Translations under genes and position numbers: made by a program
Origin: an uncultured Desulfovibrio sp.
GTDB taxonomy: Bacteria > Desulfobacterota > Desulfovibrionia > Desulfovibrionales > Desulfovibrionaceae
Assembly: GCA_947176055.1 (NCBI GenBank)
Contig: CAMWPE010000129.1
Coordinates: forward strand, 1 to 6,915
Length of the DNA stretch: 6,915 nucleotides
Direction of reading: 5' to 3'
The notes under the pieces: generated by a model
Told to the model about the DNA's origin: nothing
What the model saw: the letters and a program-made list of their open reading frames with translations, nothing else
Databases searched by the model: none
Shown here: piece by piece, positions 1-6,192 of the stretch
How positions within the stretch are numbered: position 1 is the first letter of the stretch
Layout of the letters: the number at the start of each line of letters is the position of its first letter

Positions 1-2122
1 GATCTACGTCCCCCACTAAAACTTCGACTTCCTGACCGAGACGCCAGGTTTTGCCCGATCGTTGACCGACGAGGGCCTGGCGCCGTTGATCCAGCTCGAA
101 CCAGTCGTCGCCCAGACTCTCAAGCCGGATCATGCCTTCGGTAGGGATGTCATTTAATTCTACGAAGACGCCAAAATCGGTCACCCCGGAAATTACGCCG
201 GAAAATTTTTCGCCCTCGCGTTTTTTTAGCGCCAGGCAACCGAGCCGACGCGCCATCTCCCTTTCGCATTCCAGAGCCTGTCGTTCCGTCTTATTTAGCC
301 GCTCGCCTATCTCCGCGAGTTTTTCGAAATCCGCGACTATCGGTTGCGGCAAACCCAGGCTATGCTTCAGGGCGCGATGGACGGTAAGATCGGCGTAGCG
401 GCGAATTGGCGATGTAAAATGACAATAGTCGGGAGAAGCGAGACCGAAATGTCCGACATTGTCAGGCTGGTAGCGGGCCTGGGACATGGAGCGAAGACAG
501 AGACGGCTGACCACGTATTCGCTGGGAGCGCCTTTAACCTTGTTCAGAATGGTCTGAAAAGTTTTGGGATTGGAGAGGGCGTCTTTATCAAGACCGGGCG
601 GCAATGACTCGAGGGCCGTGGCCTGGAGCGTGTCGAGCAATTTTTCCGCTTTCGTTTCTTCCGGAGCCGGATGGCAACGATAAAGGAGAGGAAGATTCTT
701 TTCGCCAAGAAACTTCGCCACGGCTTCGTTGGCGGCGATCATGAATTCTTCGATCAGGAGCCTGGCGTCGTCGCTTTTGGCCGAGGTCATGCTTTCGAGT
801 CTTCCATTAGAGTCGAAAGTATAGCGGGGATCGGGCAATTCGAATTCCAGCGAGCCTCTTTCGCTTCTTTTGCGGGCCAGGACTTTGTAAAGATCGAAGG
901 CGTCGCGCATGCCGGCGCGGAGCGCAACCGGAATGGCTCCCGAATCGCCATTAAAAAATTTCGCGACATCTTCGTAGATCAGCCGGGCATGGGAGCGCAT
1001 TCCTATAGGAGCGAAACGGGGTTTTCCCGGGTTGCCGGAAAAATCAAACGGCATCTCGACCATAACGGCCAGCCTGTCTTCGTCAGGACGGAGGCTGCAA
1101 AGACCGTTGGACAACGCTTCCGGCAACATGGGTTCCACGGAGCTGGGAAAGTACCAGGAGTTCCCTCTTCTCAAGGCTTCGGCGTCAAGGCTGCCTTCGC
1201 GCTTGTCCGGCGCGACGTAATGACTAACGTCGGCTATGGCTACGCGCAGGATCCAGCCGGAGGGCGTCTTCTCGACATGCACGGCGTCGTCGAAATCGCG
1301 GGCGTCGGCTCCGTCGATGGTCACGAAGGGCAAATGACGCAAATCCTCGCGTCCGGCGAACTCTTCGGGGAGCGGAGCCGGGGGAAGTTCGTCGGCCTGT
1401 CTTTTCGCCAGTTCAGGAAAAGCCGTGGGAACCTGATAATTGCTTTTGACCAGAGCCTCCTGAACCTTTATTTTGTCTTCCGCGCCAAAAATATTTACAA
1501 GAGAAGCTTTCCAGACATCGGGACCGAGTTTTTCTCCGGGATGCAGGGAGACGAGCAAACCGGGTTTCAGCTTGTCTCTAAGCGGCTCCGTATTTTCAAT
1601 GAAGACCTTGAAAGTCAGCTTCAACCGTCGGTCTGACGGACGGCATTCGAGTACGTTTTTTTCTCTCCTTGTTATTTTCGCGGTTATTTCCTTGCGACCG
1701 CGCTCGATTATCTCCAGGACTTTTCCCTGTTTGCCATGCGATCCGGGCAGAAGGGCGACGCTGACAATATCCCGCGGCCAGGCGTCGTTGGTATGCTGGA
1801 TTGGTATGGCAATTTCCTCTCCCTCCTTCGCGCCGAATGGAAGGACCGTTCCTCCGCCGGATTTCGCGCTCTGGAAGCGTCCGGTAACTTTTTTGAGCGC
1901 GGCGGCGTCGGCCCAGAGACCTCCGGGGAGTCTGACAACCAGACCGTCGGCGACGAGGGCGTCCAGCATGCAGGCCAATTCGCGTTTGGCCTGGCGGGGA
2001 ACGTGGAGAATGCGGTAAAGACTGTCCGTTCGCAACGGACGTTTCTGCTTGTGGATCAGCCCGAGGATTTCTTCGTGGGAGGGAAGATTTGGGAGCGGGG
2101 AATTTTTGCTATTTTTTTTCAC
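1..2122 (-). CDS. rnr: Ribonuclease R, 3'-5' exoribonuclease (C-terminal end cut by window edge)
   Basis: RNase R degrades structured RNA processively from the 3' end in the cytoplasm. The minus frame is open without a stop for 707 codons from a GTG at 2122 and runs off the window. In order: winged-helix HTH (about residues 14-72), two cold-shock/OB domains (about 84-150 and 158-230), RNB catalytic domain (about 255-590), S1 domain (from about 637, last strand VLVGDVD at the edge). The metal-binding motif IDGADARDFDDA has D270, D276, D278 and D279, matching RNase II D201/D207/D209/D210. VAIADVSHYV and HFTSPIRRYADL (568-579) are the other RNB signatures. Start choice: TAA lies in frame four codons upstream, and the HTH needs a start before residue 14, so GTG is the only common start codon. 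It has no visible Shine-Dalgarno and follows the terminator of the upstream gene. Family assignment is very secure; the start is less so. A basic C-terminal tail may be missing. Confidence 0.96.
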   Translation of the reverse strand, partial: MKKNSKNSPLPNLPSHEEILGLIHKQKRPLRTDSLYRILHVPRQAKRELACMLDALVADGLVVRLPGGLWADAAALKKVTGRFQSAKSGGGTVLPFGAKEGEEIAIPIQHTNDAWPRDIVSVALLPGSHGKQGKVLEIIERGRKEITAKITRREKNVLECRPSDRRLKLTFKVFIENTEPLRDKLKPGLLVSLHPGEKLGPDVWKASLVNIFGAEDKIKVQEALVKSNYQVPTAFPELAKRQADELPPAPLPEEFAGREDLRHLPFVTIDGADARDFDDAVHVEKTPSGWILRVAIADVSHYVAPDKREGSLDAEALRRGNSWYFPSSVEPMLPEALSNGLCSLRPDEDRLAVMVEMPFDFSGNPGKPRFAPIGMRSHARLIYEDVAKFFNGDSGAIPVALRAGMRDAFDLYKVLARKRSERGSLEFELPDPRYTFDSNGRLESMTSAKSDDARLLIEEFMIAANEAVAKFLGEKNLPLLYRCHPAPEETKAEKLLDTLQATALESLPPGLDKDALSNPKTFQTILNKVKGAPSEYVVSRLCLRSMSQARYQPDNVGHFGLASPDYCHFTSPIRRYADLTVHRALKHSLGLPQPIVADFEKLAEIGERLNKTERQALECEREMARRLGCLALKKREGEKFSGVISGVTDFGVFVELNDIPTEGMIRLESLGDDWFELDQRRQALVGQRSGKTWRLGQEVEVLVGDVD

Positions 2123-2125
2123 AGT

Positions 2126-2156
2126 AAAAAATTAAAAAGGGCAGAGGAACTGCCCT
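2126..2156 (-). terminator. Rho-independent terminator after the BI-1 family gene
   Basis: Read on the minus strand: stem AGGGCAG (2156-2150), loop TTCCT, stem CTGCCCT (2144-2138), then a T-rich tract TTTTAATTTTTT (2137-2126). It lies 33 nt after the BI-1 stop codon. The seven-base-pair GC-rich stem plus U-tract is a standard intrinsic terminator. Its U-tract ends three bases before the RNase R start codon, so RNase R transcripts must either read through it or start extremely close by. Confidence 0.85.
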
Positions 2157-2189
2157 ATTATGAAATTCATGAAGGCGCGCTAATCCGCG

Positions 2190-2897
2190 TTAATCCCGGT
2201 TGCCGCCAAAGAGCTGCAACATCATAAGGAACATATTGATGAAATCCAGATAGAGCGTGAGAGCTCCCAGGATCGCGCCCTTGCGCATGGCCGCCGGGTC
2301 ATCAAGGGGAGCGTCCGCTCCGAAAGCGCGGATACGCTGGGTGTCATAGGCGGTAAGTCCGGTGAAAATCAGGACGCCCAGGCAACAAATGATCAGGTTC
2401 ATGGTTCCGTTTTTAATAAACATGTTGACAATCATCGCGATGATTATGCCAATGAGTCCCATGAAGAGAAAGTTCCCCAGGCCGGTAAGATCGCGTTTTG
2501 TTATCGTCCCGTAGAGCGACATGACGAAAAAGGTGCCCGCCGTCACCATGAAGGTGGAAGCGATGGACCCCAGGGAATAGACAAGGAAGATTGACGACAC
2601 TGTGGCGCCGGTTAGCGCGGAGTACAGCGCGAAAAGGAAAGTCGCCATACTCGAGGAAAATTTGTGAATGGCCGCGGAGAGGGCTATGACAAGTCCGAAC
2701 TGGGCGATAATCAAGACGATCATCACAACGGAGTTGCCGAGCACGGCCGCGCGCAGGGCGGGAGTGTTGGCCACCGACCAGGCCACAAGGCCCGTAATGA
2801 CCATGCCGATGGACATCCACAGATATACCTGACGCATGTACGCGGAGAGCGCGGCGGGGTACGAAGTCGCGGTCGTCGTTGGCTGGAATGGGGACAT
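2190..2897 (-). CDS. Bax inhibitor-1 / YccA-YbhL family membrane protein
   Basis: A 235-residue protein of the BI-1 (TMBIM) family, inner-membrane proteins proposed to be pH-sensitive calcium leak channels or partners of membrane-protein quality control. About seven membrane segments are visible (roughly 26-42, 54-75, 84-106, 109-130, 138-161, 166-183, 208-230) after a short polar N-terminus. Family hallmarks are the opening YMRQVYLWMSIGMVITG, the GLTAYDTQRIR segment with D185, and the closing GALTLYLDFINMFLMMLQLFGG with D218; these two acidic residues correspond by position to the di-aspartyl pH sensor of bacterial homologues (inference). Length is normal. The ATG at 2897 is preceded by GGAGG with a 4-nt spacer. 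It appears to be a single-gene transcript, with its own promoter upstream and a terminator downstream. The exact physiological role in this organism is not evident. Confidence 0.95.
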   Translation of the reverse strand: MSPFQPTTTATSYPAALSAYMRQVYLWMSIGMVITGLVAWSVANTPALRAAVLGNSVVMIVLIIAQFGLVIALSAAIHKFSSSMATFLFALYSALTGATVSSIFLVYSLGSIASTFMVTAGTFFVMSLYGTITKRDLTGLGNFLFMGLIGIIIAMIVNMFIKNGTMNLIICCLGVLIFTGLTAYDTQRIRAFGADAPLDDPAAMRKGAILGALTLYLDFINMFLMMLQLFGGNRD

Positions 2898-2939
2898 GAA
2901 ACCTCCGGAAACGGAAAATAATTATTGTTTTGCGTTCGT

Positions 2940-2967
2940 ATTATATAAATTCTGAAGAATTTTGCAA
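2940..2967 (-). promoter_or_regulatory. Sigma70-type promoter of the BI-1 family gene
   Basis: On the minus strand a -35 TTGCAA (2967-2962) is followed after 16 nt by a perfect -10 TATAAT (2945-2940). Transcription should begin near 2933, leaving a leader of roughly 35 nt before the ATG at 2897 with its GGAGG. The spacer is almost entirely an inverted repeat (listed separately), which suggests regulation. Confidence 0.7.
2947..2962. promoter_or_regulatory. Operator-like palindrome filling the BI-1 promoter spacer
   Basis: AAATTCT-GA-AGAATTT is a perfect 7-bp inverted repeat with a 2-nt centre. It lies between the -35 and -10 of the BI-1 promoter, touching the -35. A dimeric repressor or activator bound here would directly control polymerase access. 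The dyad is seen in the sequence; a bound protein is inference, and AT-rich palindromes also arise by chance. Confidence 0.4.
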
Positions 2968-3050
2968 CAGGTTAAAATATAAAAAAATCGAGCGGGGCAG
3001 GCGCGGCGAAGCTTTGTTTTTATTTGTTGAACACAGGCGAAAGATAAGGT

Positions 3051-3055
3051 AAGGA
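3051..3055 (+). promoter_or_regulatory. Ribosome binding site of the ZapB-like gene
   Basis: AAGGA followed by 6 nt (TCCGGT) and then the ATG at 3062. This spacing supports the chosen start. The promoter for this operon must lie in the 2898-3050 gap; only a weak candidate (TTCTGA at 2950, 17 nt, TAAAAT at 2973) is visible. Confidence 0.6.
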
Positions 3056-3061
3056 TCCGGT

Positions 3062-3307
3062 ATGGACGCGCTTGAGCGACTGGAAAAAGGCGTCGGGCGG
3101 CTGGTCGGCTTGCTGGATCAGGCGCGGGAGGAAAACGGGCGCCTGAAGGCGGAAATCGAATATCTCAAGAAGCGGCAAGCCGAGCTGACTGGCGAAAACG
3201 ACTCCCTGAAGAGCGCGGCCGAGGCCAGACGCGCGCGGATCCGCGAGGCTCTCGACAGATTGCGGCGACTCCTGGCGAGGATAAGGGAATATGACAACCT
3301 TGAATGA
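3062..3307 (+). CDS. Short coiled-coil protein, ZapB / TIGR02449-like cell-division factor
   Basis: An 81-residue protein that is almost wholly charged alpha-helix. Leucines and other hydrophobic residues recur in heptads (LERLEKGVGRLVGLLDQ, then LKAEIEYLKKRQAELTGEN), giving a continuous coiled coil with a basic Arg-rich C-terminal third. Length and pattern resemble ZapB, the FtsZ-ring-associated coiled coil (also near 80 residues). In Proteobacteria a small coiled-coil gene of the TIGR02449 type often precedes zapA. Here the zapA ATG lies 17 nt inside this gene, so the two are surely co-transcribed and probably translationally coupled. Likely role (inference): a ZapA partner at the division septum. 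Coiled coils are weak evidence for orthology, so I give no gene symbol; zapB is the natural candidate. Confidence 0.8.
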   Translation: MDALERLEKGVGRLVGLLDQAREENGRLKAEIEYLKKRQAELTGENDSLKSAAEARRARIREALDRLRRLLARIREYDNLE

Positions 3308-3578
3308 TTTTCCCCTTCCCCCCAGTTTGCGCGTTCTGGGACTTGACATATCCTTCAGGACTGGTACAGATATGGATCGCGTAAAGGAAGCGGCCAGTCT
3401 GGTCGAGGAAAAATACGCTGATCAAAAACTGAAAGCCCGGGGCAAACAGACTAAAGATATGTTGCTTGTGTACGTGGCTCTGGGGCTGGCGGATGAATTG
3501 TTGCGGATGAAGACGGGCCGGGAGACTATCGATAGACGCATCGAGTCCCTGCTTGCCAAAATAGAGAAGTCCATTTAA
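3291..3578 (+). CDS. zapA: Cell division protein ZapA
   Basis: A 95-residue protein of the ZapA family, cytoplasmic dimers or tetramers that bundle FtsZ protofilaments and stabilise the Z ring. The N-terminal half shows the typical globular head: strand RVLGLDISFRTGTD, then helix MDRVKEAASLVEEKYADQKL, then the conserved helix KDMLLVYVALGLADELLRMK (about residues 54-73). The C-terminus is a short coiled-coil tail with DRRIESLLAKIEKS. Length is usual for the family. The ATG at 3291 overlaps the end of the ZapB-like gene by 17 nt and is preceded by AAGGGA. The stop codon TAA (3576-3578) is also the first half of the -10 element of the 6S RNA promoter. The zapA to 6S RNA adjacency is widely conserved in Proteobacteria, which supports both calls. 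Confidence 0.93.
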   Translation: MTTLNDFPLPPSLRVLGLDISFRTGTDMDRVKEAASLVEEKYADQKLKARGKQTKDMLLVYVALGLADELLRMKTGRETIDRRIESLLAKIEKSI

Positions 3579-3581
3579 AAT
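3553..3581 (+). promoter_or_regulatory. Promoter of the 6S RNA, overlapping the zapA stop codon
   Basis: TTGCCA (3553-3558), exactly 17 nt, then TAAAAT (3576-3581): five of six matches to consensus in each hexamer. The predicted start falls at about 3588-3590, a few bases before the 6S terminal stem. The -10 includes the zapA TAA. This allows 6S RNA to be made independently of the zapA operon, although processing from a longer zapA transcript is also possible. Confidence 0.75.
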
Positions 3582-3588
3582 ATTGTTT

Positions 3589-3776
3589 ACAACTTCCCTG
3601 GAGCGTTCGTGATCCAATTCTCGACGCTAACCTGACAAAGCGCAAATAACAGGGCTTCGTCCCTGCGGCCTGTGCGCAAGCCCGCTTCAAGGCGGGACGC
3701 CTGACGGACGCATATTGAGGCCCGACCTGGAATACCAGGTTCCGCATCGCGGATTTGACACGGCTCTCCGGGGCGC
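3589..3776 (+). ncRNA. ssrS: 6S RNA
   Basis: 6S RNA mimics an open promoter and sequesters the sigma70 RNA polymerase holoenzyme, mainly in stationary phase. The call rests on position just after zapA, length (about 188 nt), and a rod-like fold that I can pair by hand: terminal stem CCCTGGAG (3596-3603) with CTCCGGGG (3766-3773); CGTG+ATCC (3608-3615) with GGAT and CACG (3751-3762); a large central bubble; hairpin CAGGG/CCCTG (3650-3665) on the 5' side and ACCTGG-AATA-CCAGGT (3725-3740) on the 3' side; then GGCCT/AGGCC, GTGCG/CGCAT and apical CCCGC/GCGGG (3681-3696). The 5' segment CCTGGAGCGTTCGTG resembles the start of known 6S RNAs. Exact ends are estimated from the promoter and the terminal stem. 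No protein reading frame in this interval is credible. Confidence 0.85.
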
Positions 3777-3844
3777 TTTACTGGATTTCCCCCGCGTTAT
3801 CTCCGGCGCGGTCTAGCTCAGTCTCTTCTTATATCCTTCCGCCG

Positions 3845-3870
3845 CGCCGTTTTTCGGCGTCTCTGTTTTT
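3845..3870 (+). terminator. Possible weak terminator downstream of 6S RNA
   Basis: Stem CGCCG/CGGCG with a T5 loop (extendable by one G-T pair), then a 5-6 nt gap and TTTTT at 3866-3870. The gap between stem and T-run is larger than usual, so termination would be inefficient at best. Confidence 0.3.
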
Positions 3871-3947
3871 ATCGGCCATTTTCAATTCCTTTTTCGCCGT
3901 CTTTTTTCGCGCCGTCCGCAAATTACGGGTCCGCCCGATTATATAAA

Positions 3948-3953
3948 GAGAGG
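3948..3953 (+). promoter_or_regulatory. Ribosome binding site of rny
   Basis: GAGAGG followed by 7 nt and the ATG at 3961. This supports the start that places the membrane anchor at the very N-terminus. Confidence 0.65.
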
Positions 3954-3960
3954 CTATTCA

Positions 3961-5520
3961 ATGGATTACGCGTTAATGATCTGGGTCGCCGCGGCCCTTG
4001 TCTGCGGCGGAATGGCGGGAATGTTGATTAATCGCGGACTGACCGCCCGCAGAATGGGAGAGGCCGGAGCCCTGGCCAACAGAATCGTCGAGGAAGCCAG
4101 GAAGGAGGCCCAAGCCCAGAAAAAGGAACTGTTGCTGCAGGGTCAGAACGATCTTTTTAATCAGCGTCGGGAGATGGAGAACGAATTCCGCGAAAAGGAA
4201 AAGGATGTAAAGCAAAGGGAAAGGAAACTGGACGAGCTGGGAGCCAAGCTGGAAGAAAAAATGGAAAAAAACGCTTCCCGCGAACTGGATCTCATCGCCT
4301 CCGAAAAAGAACTCGCCAGAAAAGAAAGAACGCTGGAAGAAAACGAGGAATATCTCCAGAAAAGGATCGCCGAGCAGGAAACTCGCCTTACGGAAATCGC
4401 CGAAATGACGGTCGAAGAAGCCAGAAAGAAACTCTTTGACGAGATAGAGGCGAGAACCAGGCACGAATCCGCGAAGATGATCCGTCAAATCGAGCAGGAA
4501 GCCAAGGAAACGGCGGACAGGAAGGCGAAGGATATTCTCTGCAACGTTATTCAACGCTACGCCGGCGACTATGTGAACGAGCAGACCGTCACGGCCGTGA
4601 CGCTCCCCAGCGAGGACATGAAAGGCCGGATAATAGGACGCGAGGGACGGAATATCCGCGCCCTGGAGGCTGCTACGGGCGTTGATCTGATAATCGACGA
4701 CACTCCCGAGACCGTCGTTTTGTCCGCTTATAGCCCCGTGCGGAGGCAGGTGGCGCGAATGGCGCTCGAAAGGTTAATTCAGGACGGGCGCATTCATCCC
4801 GCTCGCATTGAGGACGTGGTGAAAAAATGCGAGCAGGAACTGGAGACGCAAATTCGCGAAGTGGGCGAACAGGCGACTTTCGACGCCGGCGTTCACGGTA
4901 TTTCGCCGGAAATCGTCCGGCTCCTCGGTCAGTTGCGCTACCGCACATCCTTCACTCAAAACGTCCTGCAGCATTCCCTCGAAGTTTCGGCTCTTTGCGG
5001 CATGATGGCCGCGGAACTGGGCCTGGATGTAAAAAAAGCCAAGCGCGCCGGCCTGATGCATGACATTGGCAAGGCCGTGGACCACGAGGTGGAAGGTCCG
5101 CACGCCATTATTGGCGCGGATATCGCCAAAAAATATAACGAAAATCCGGAAATAGTCCACGCCATCGCCGCTCATCACGAGGATGTCAGACCGGAGACCG
5201 CGCTTGCCGTGCTCGTGCAGGCGGCAGACGCCATCTCCGGAGCCCGCCCCGGCGCGAGAAAAGAATTGCTGGAAAATTATGTCAAACGTCTCGAGGATCT
5301 GGAAGGGATCGCGCTCGGCTTCGACGGCGTTCAAAAGGCTTACGCGATTCAGGCAGGCCGGGAAATCCGCGTAATGGTCAATTCCGAAAATGTGGACGAC
5401 GACGCCACATATTTAATGTGCAAAAACATCGCGGAAAAGATCGAAAAAAATCTCACTTACCCGGGCCAGATTCGCGTGACCGTAATCCGCGAAAAACGGG
5501 CCGTGGGCTACGCGAGGTAA
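3961..5520 (+). CDS. rny: Ribonuclease Y (membrane-anchored endoribonuclease)
   Basis: RNase Y makes the initiating cuts in mRNA decay on the inner face of the membrane. The 519-residue protein has the complete family layout: an N-terminal membrane anchor (about 4-23), a long charged coiled coil (about 30-205), a KH RNA-binding domain with GRIIGREGRN (222-231, GxxG loop G226-G229), and an HD phosphohydrolase domain. HD metal ligands are visible: H338 in LQHSLE, H367-D368 in MHDIGK, H405-H406 in AAHHED and D423 in QAADAISGARPG. The C-terminal region, ending TVIREKRAVGYAR, is also family-typical. Length is normal. The TAA overlaps the ATG of the next gene (TAATG), so the pair is translationally linked. 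Its neighbour RNase R is the other major decay enzyme here. Identity is essentially certain. Confidence 0.98.
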   Translation: MDYALMIWVAAALVCGGMAGMLINRGLTARRMGEAGALANRIVEEARKEAQAQKKELLLQGQNDLFNQRREMENEFREKEKDVKQRERKLDELGAKLEEKMEKNASRELDLIASEKELARKERTLEENEEYLQKRIAEQETRLTEIAEMTVEEARKKLFDEIEARTRHESAKMIRQIEQEAKETADRKAKDILCNVIQRYAGDYVNEQTVTAVTLPSEDMKGRIIGREGRNIRALEAATGVDLIIDDTPETVVLSAYSPVRRQVARMALERLIQDGRIHPARIEDVVKKCEQELETQIREVGEQATFDAGVHGISPEIVRLLGQLRYRTSFTQNVLQHSLEVSALCGMMAAELGLDVKKAKRAGLMHDIGKAVDHEVEGPHAIIGADIAKKYNENPEIVHAIAAHHEDVRPETALAVLVQAADAISGARPGARKELLENYVKRLEDLEGIALGFDGVQKAYAIQAGREIRVMVNSENVDDDATYLMCKNIAEKIEKNLTYPGQIRVTVIREKRAVGYAR

Positions 5521-6155
5521 TGTCCGTCGTCTTTAGCGCGGCGGCGTCCGTCGAGATCCTTGACGGCGTCGCGGCGGCTCTGCTCGCGGCGACGGCATGC
5601 GTCCGGGCCAGGAATTTTGGGGCGCACTTTACAGGCGCCATGGTTCTGGGTTGCCTTTGCGGAATCGCCTGCGGTCTTTCCCGGGAAATTTTCCTCAACG
5701 GCTCCGCGGGCGCGAGACTGATTCTCCCGGCGTTGCCCGGAAGCGCCCTGGCGGGGGCGATTGGCGGGGCTTTGGCCGCGCGGATCCTGGCCGCGAAAAA
5801 GGATCGCGTATTCTTCTGGCTGGACGCGGCCTCTCTCGGGCTGGCAACCTCCCTGGGAGCGATTTTGGCATTGCCCGGACTTGGCGTGGTCGGCGCGGTG
5901 GCTCTGGCGCTGATAAGCGGGCTGGCCCCGTCGGCGATAAGGGATGTATGTCTGGGCGACGTCGCCATGATTGTGGATAAATCCTGGTACGCCGCCGCCG
6001 CCGCCCTGGGCGCCGTCGCCTCGGTCGCTGTTGTGATCGGCGGTCTCGTCATCGACGAAATCGCTTTCGCGAGAATGGGGGAATACGCGGCTCTTTTCGG
6101 GACAGGCGTAGTTGTCGCGATTCGCGGCTGGAAAGGGAGAAAAGAAGAAGTTTGA
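5520..6155 (+). CDS. UPF0126 / TRIC-type membrane protein, glycine motifs degenerate
   Basis: A 211-residue integral membrane protein with about seven hydrophobic segments in two homologous halves, the layout of the UPF0126 family (YadS/YicG), whose prokaryotic members include TRIC-like potassium-permeable channels. Half one has ILDGVAAALLAA and GIACGLSREIFLNG (48-61); half two has FFWLDAASLGLATSLGA (99-113) and GLAPSAIRDVCLGD (134-147). Family members usually carry GGGxxRD in each half; here these read ACGLSRE (50-56) and APSAIRD (136-142), so both glycine triplets are gone and one D is E. The arginines R55 and R141 remain. I chose the ATG at 5520, which overlaps the rny stop (TAATG) and starts the first hydrophobic segment; an in-frame ATG at 5418 lies deep inside rny. 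A GAGG sits just 2 nt upstream of the chosen start. Fold is confident; transport activity is uncertain. Confidence 0.82.
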   Translation: MSVVFSAAASVEILDGVAAALLAATACVRARNFGAHFTGAMVLGCLCGIACGLSREIFLNGSAGARLILPALPGSALAGAIGGALAARILAAKKDRVFFWLDAASLGLATSLGAILALPGLGVVGAVALALISGLAPSAIRDVCLGDVAMIVDKSWYAAAAALGAVASVAVVIGGLVIDEIAFARMGEYAALFGTGVVVAIRGWKGRKEEV

Positions 6156-6180
6156 GATTTGATCTTATAAATAAGCGAGC

Positions 6181-6186
6181 GGAGAG
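6181..6186 (+). promoter_or_regulatory. Ribosome binding site favouring a TTG start
   Basis: GGAGAG is 6 nt upstream of TTG 6193 but 15 nt upstream of the first ATG (6202). Spacing favours the TTG start for the small reading frame that follows. Confidence 0.4.
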
Positions 6187-6192
6187 ATAATT

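Larger units (their letters stand above)
3777..3960 (+). other. 6S-rny intergenic leader region without a convincing gene
   Basis: About 184 nt, pyrimidine-rich on this strand. It holds a small hairpin CGCCG-TTTTT-CGGCG (3845-3859) followed by CTCTGTTTTT, a possible weak terminator for 6S RNA, and a TTATATAAAG element at 3939-3948 just before the rny ribosome site. No clear -35/-10 pair for rny is visible, so rny may be transcribed from zapA or 6S readthrough, or from an unrecognised promoter here. Confidence 0.5.

Noticed and set aside
132..2227. Several plus-strand open frames of 60-321 codons opposite RNase R
   Set aside because: The minus strand here encodes a continuous, motif-complete RNase R; the plus frames are antisense shadows with no family features.
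3755..3760. TTGACA as a possible -35 for rny
   Set aside because: It lies in the 3' strand of the 6S RNA and no reasonable -10 follows at 16-18 nt (TTTACT/TACTGG only).
3832..3882. Minus-strand 16-codon frame MADKNRDAEKRRGGRI with an AAGGA upstream
   Set aside because: It has an acceptable ribosome site but is very short, has no promoter with a recognisable -35, and nothing supports translation.
3755..3946. 63-codon plus-strand frame starting with TTG
   Set aside because: It begins inside the 6S RNA, has no ribosome site, and its composition follows the C/T-rich intergenic sequence.
3973..4554. Long minus-strand frame opposite the RNase Y coiled coil
   Set aside because: Antisense of a charged coiled coil gives Phe/Leu-rich frames by codon complementarity; no ribosome site or family match.
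5418..5519. Longer start for the UPF0126 protein at 5418
   Set aside because: The added 34 residues are the out-of-frame end of rny, are highly basic and unlike the family; the TAATG overlap start at 5520 is better.
6166..6171. TATAAA before the small gene at 6193 as a promoter -10
   Set aside because: No recognisable -35 lies 16-18 nt upstream, so it is probably chance.
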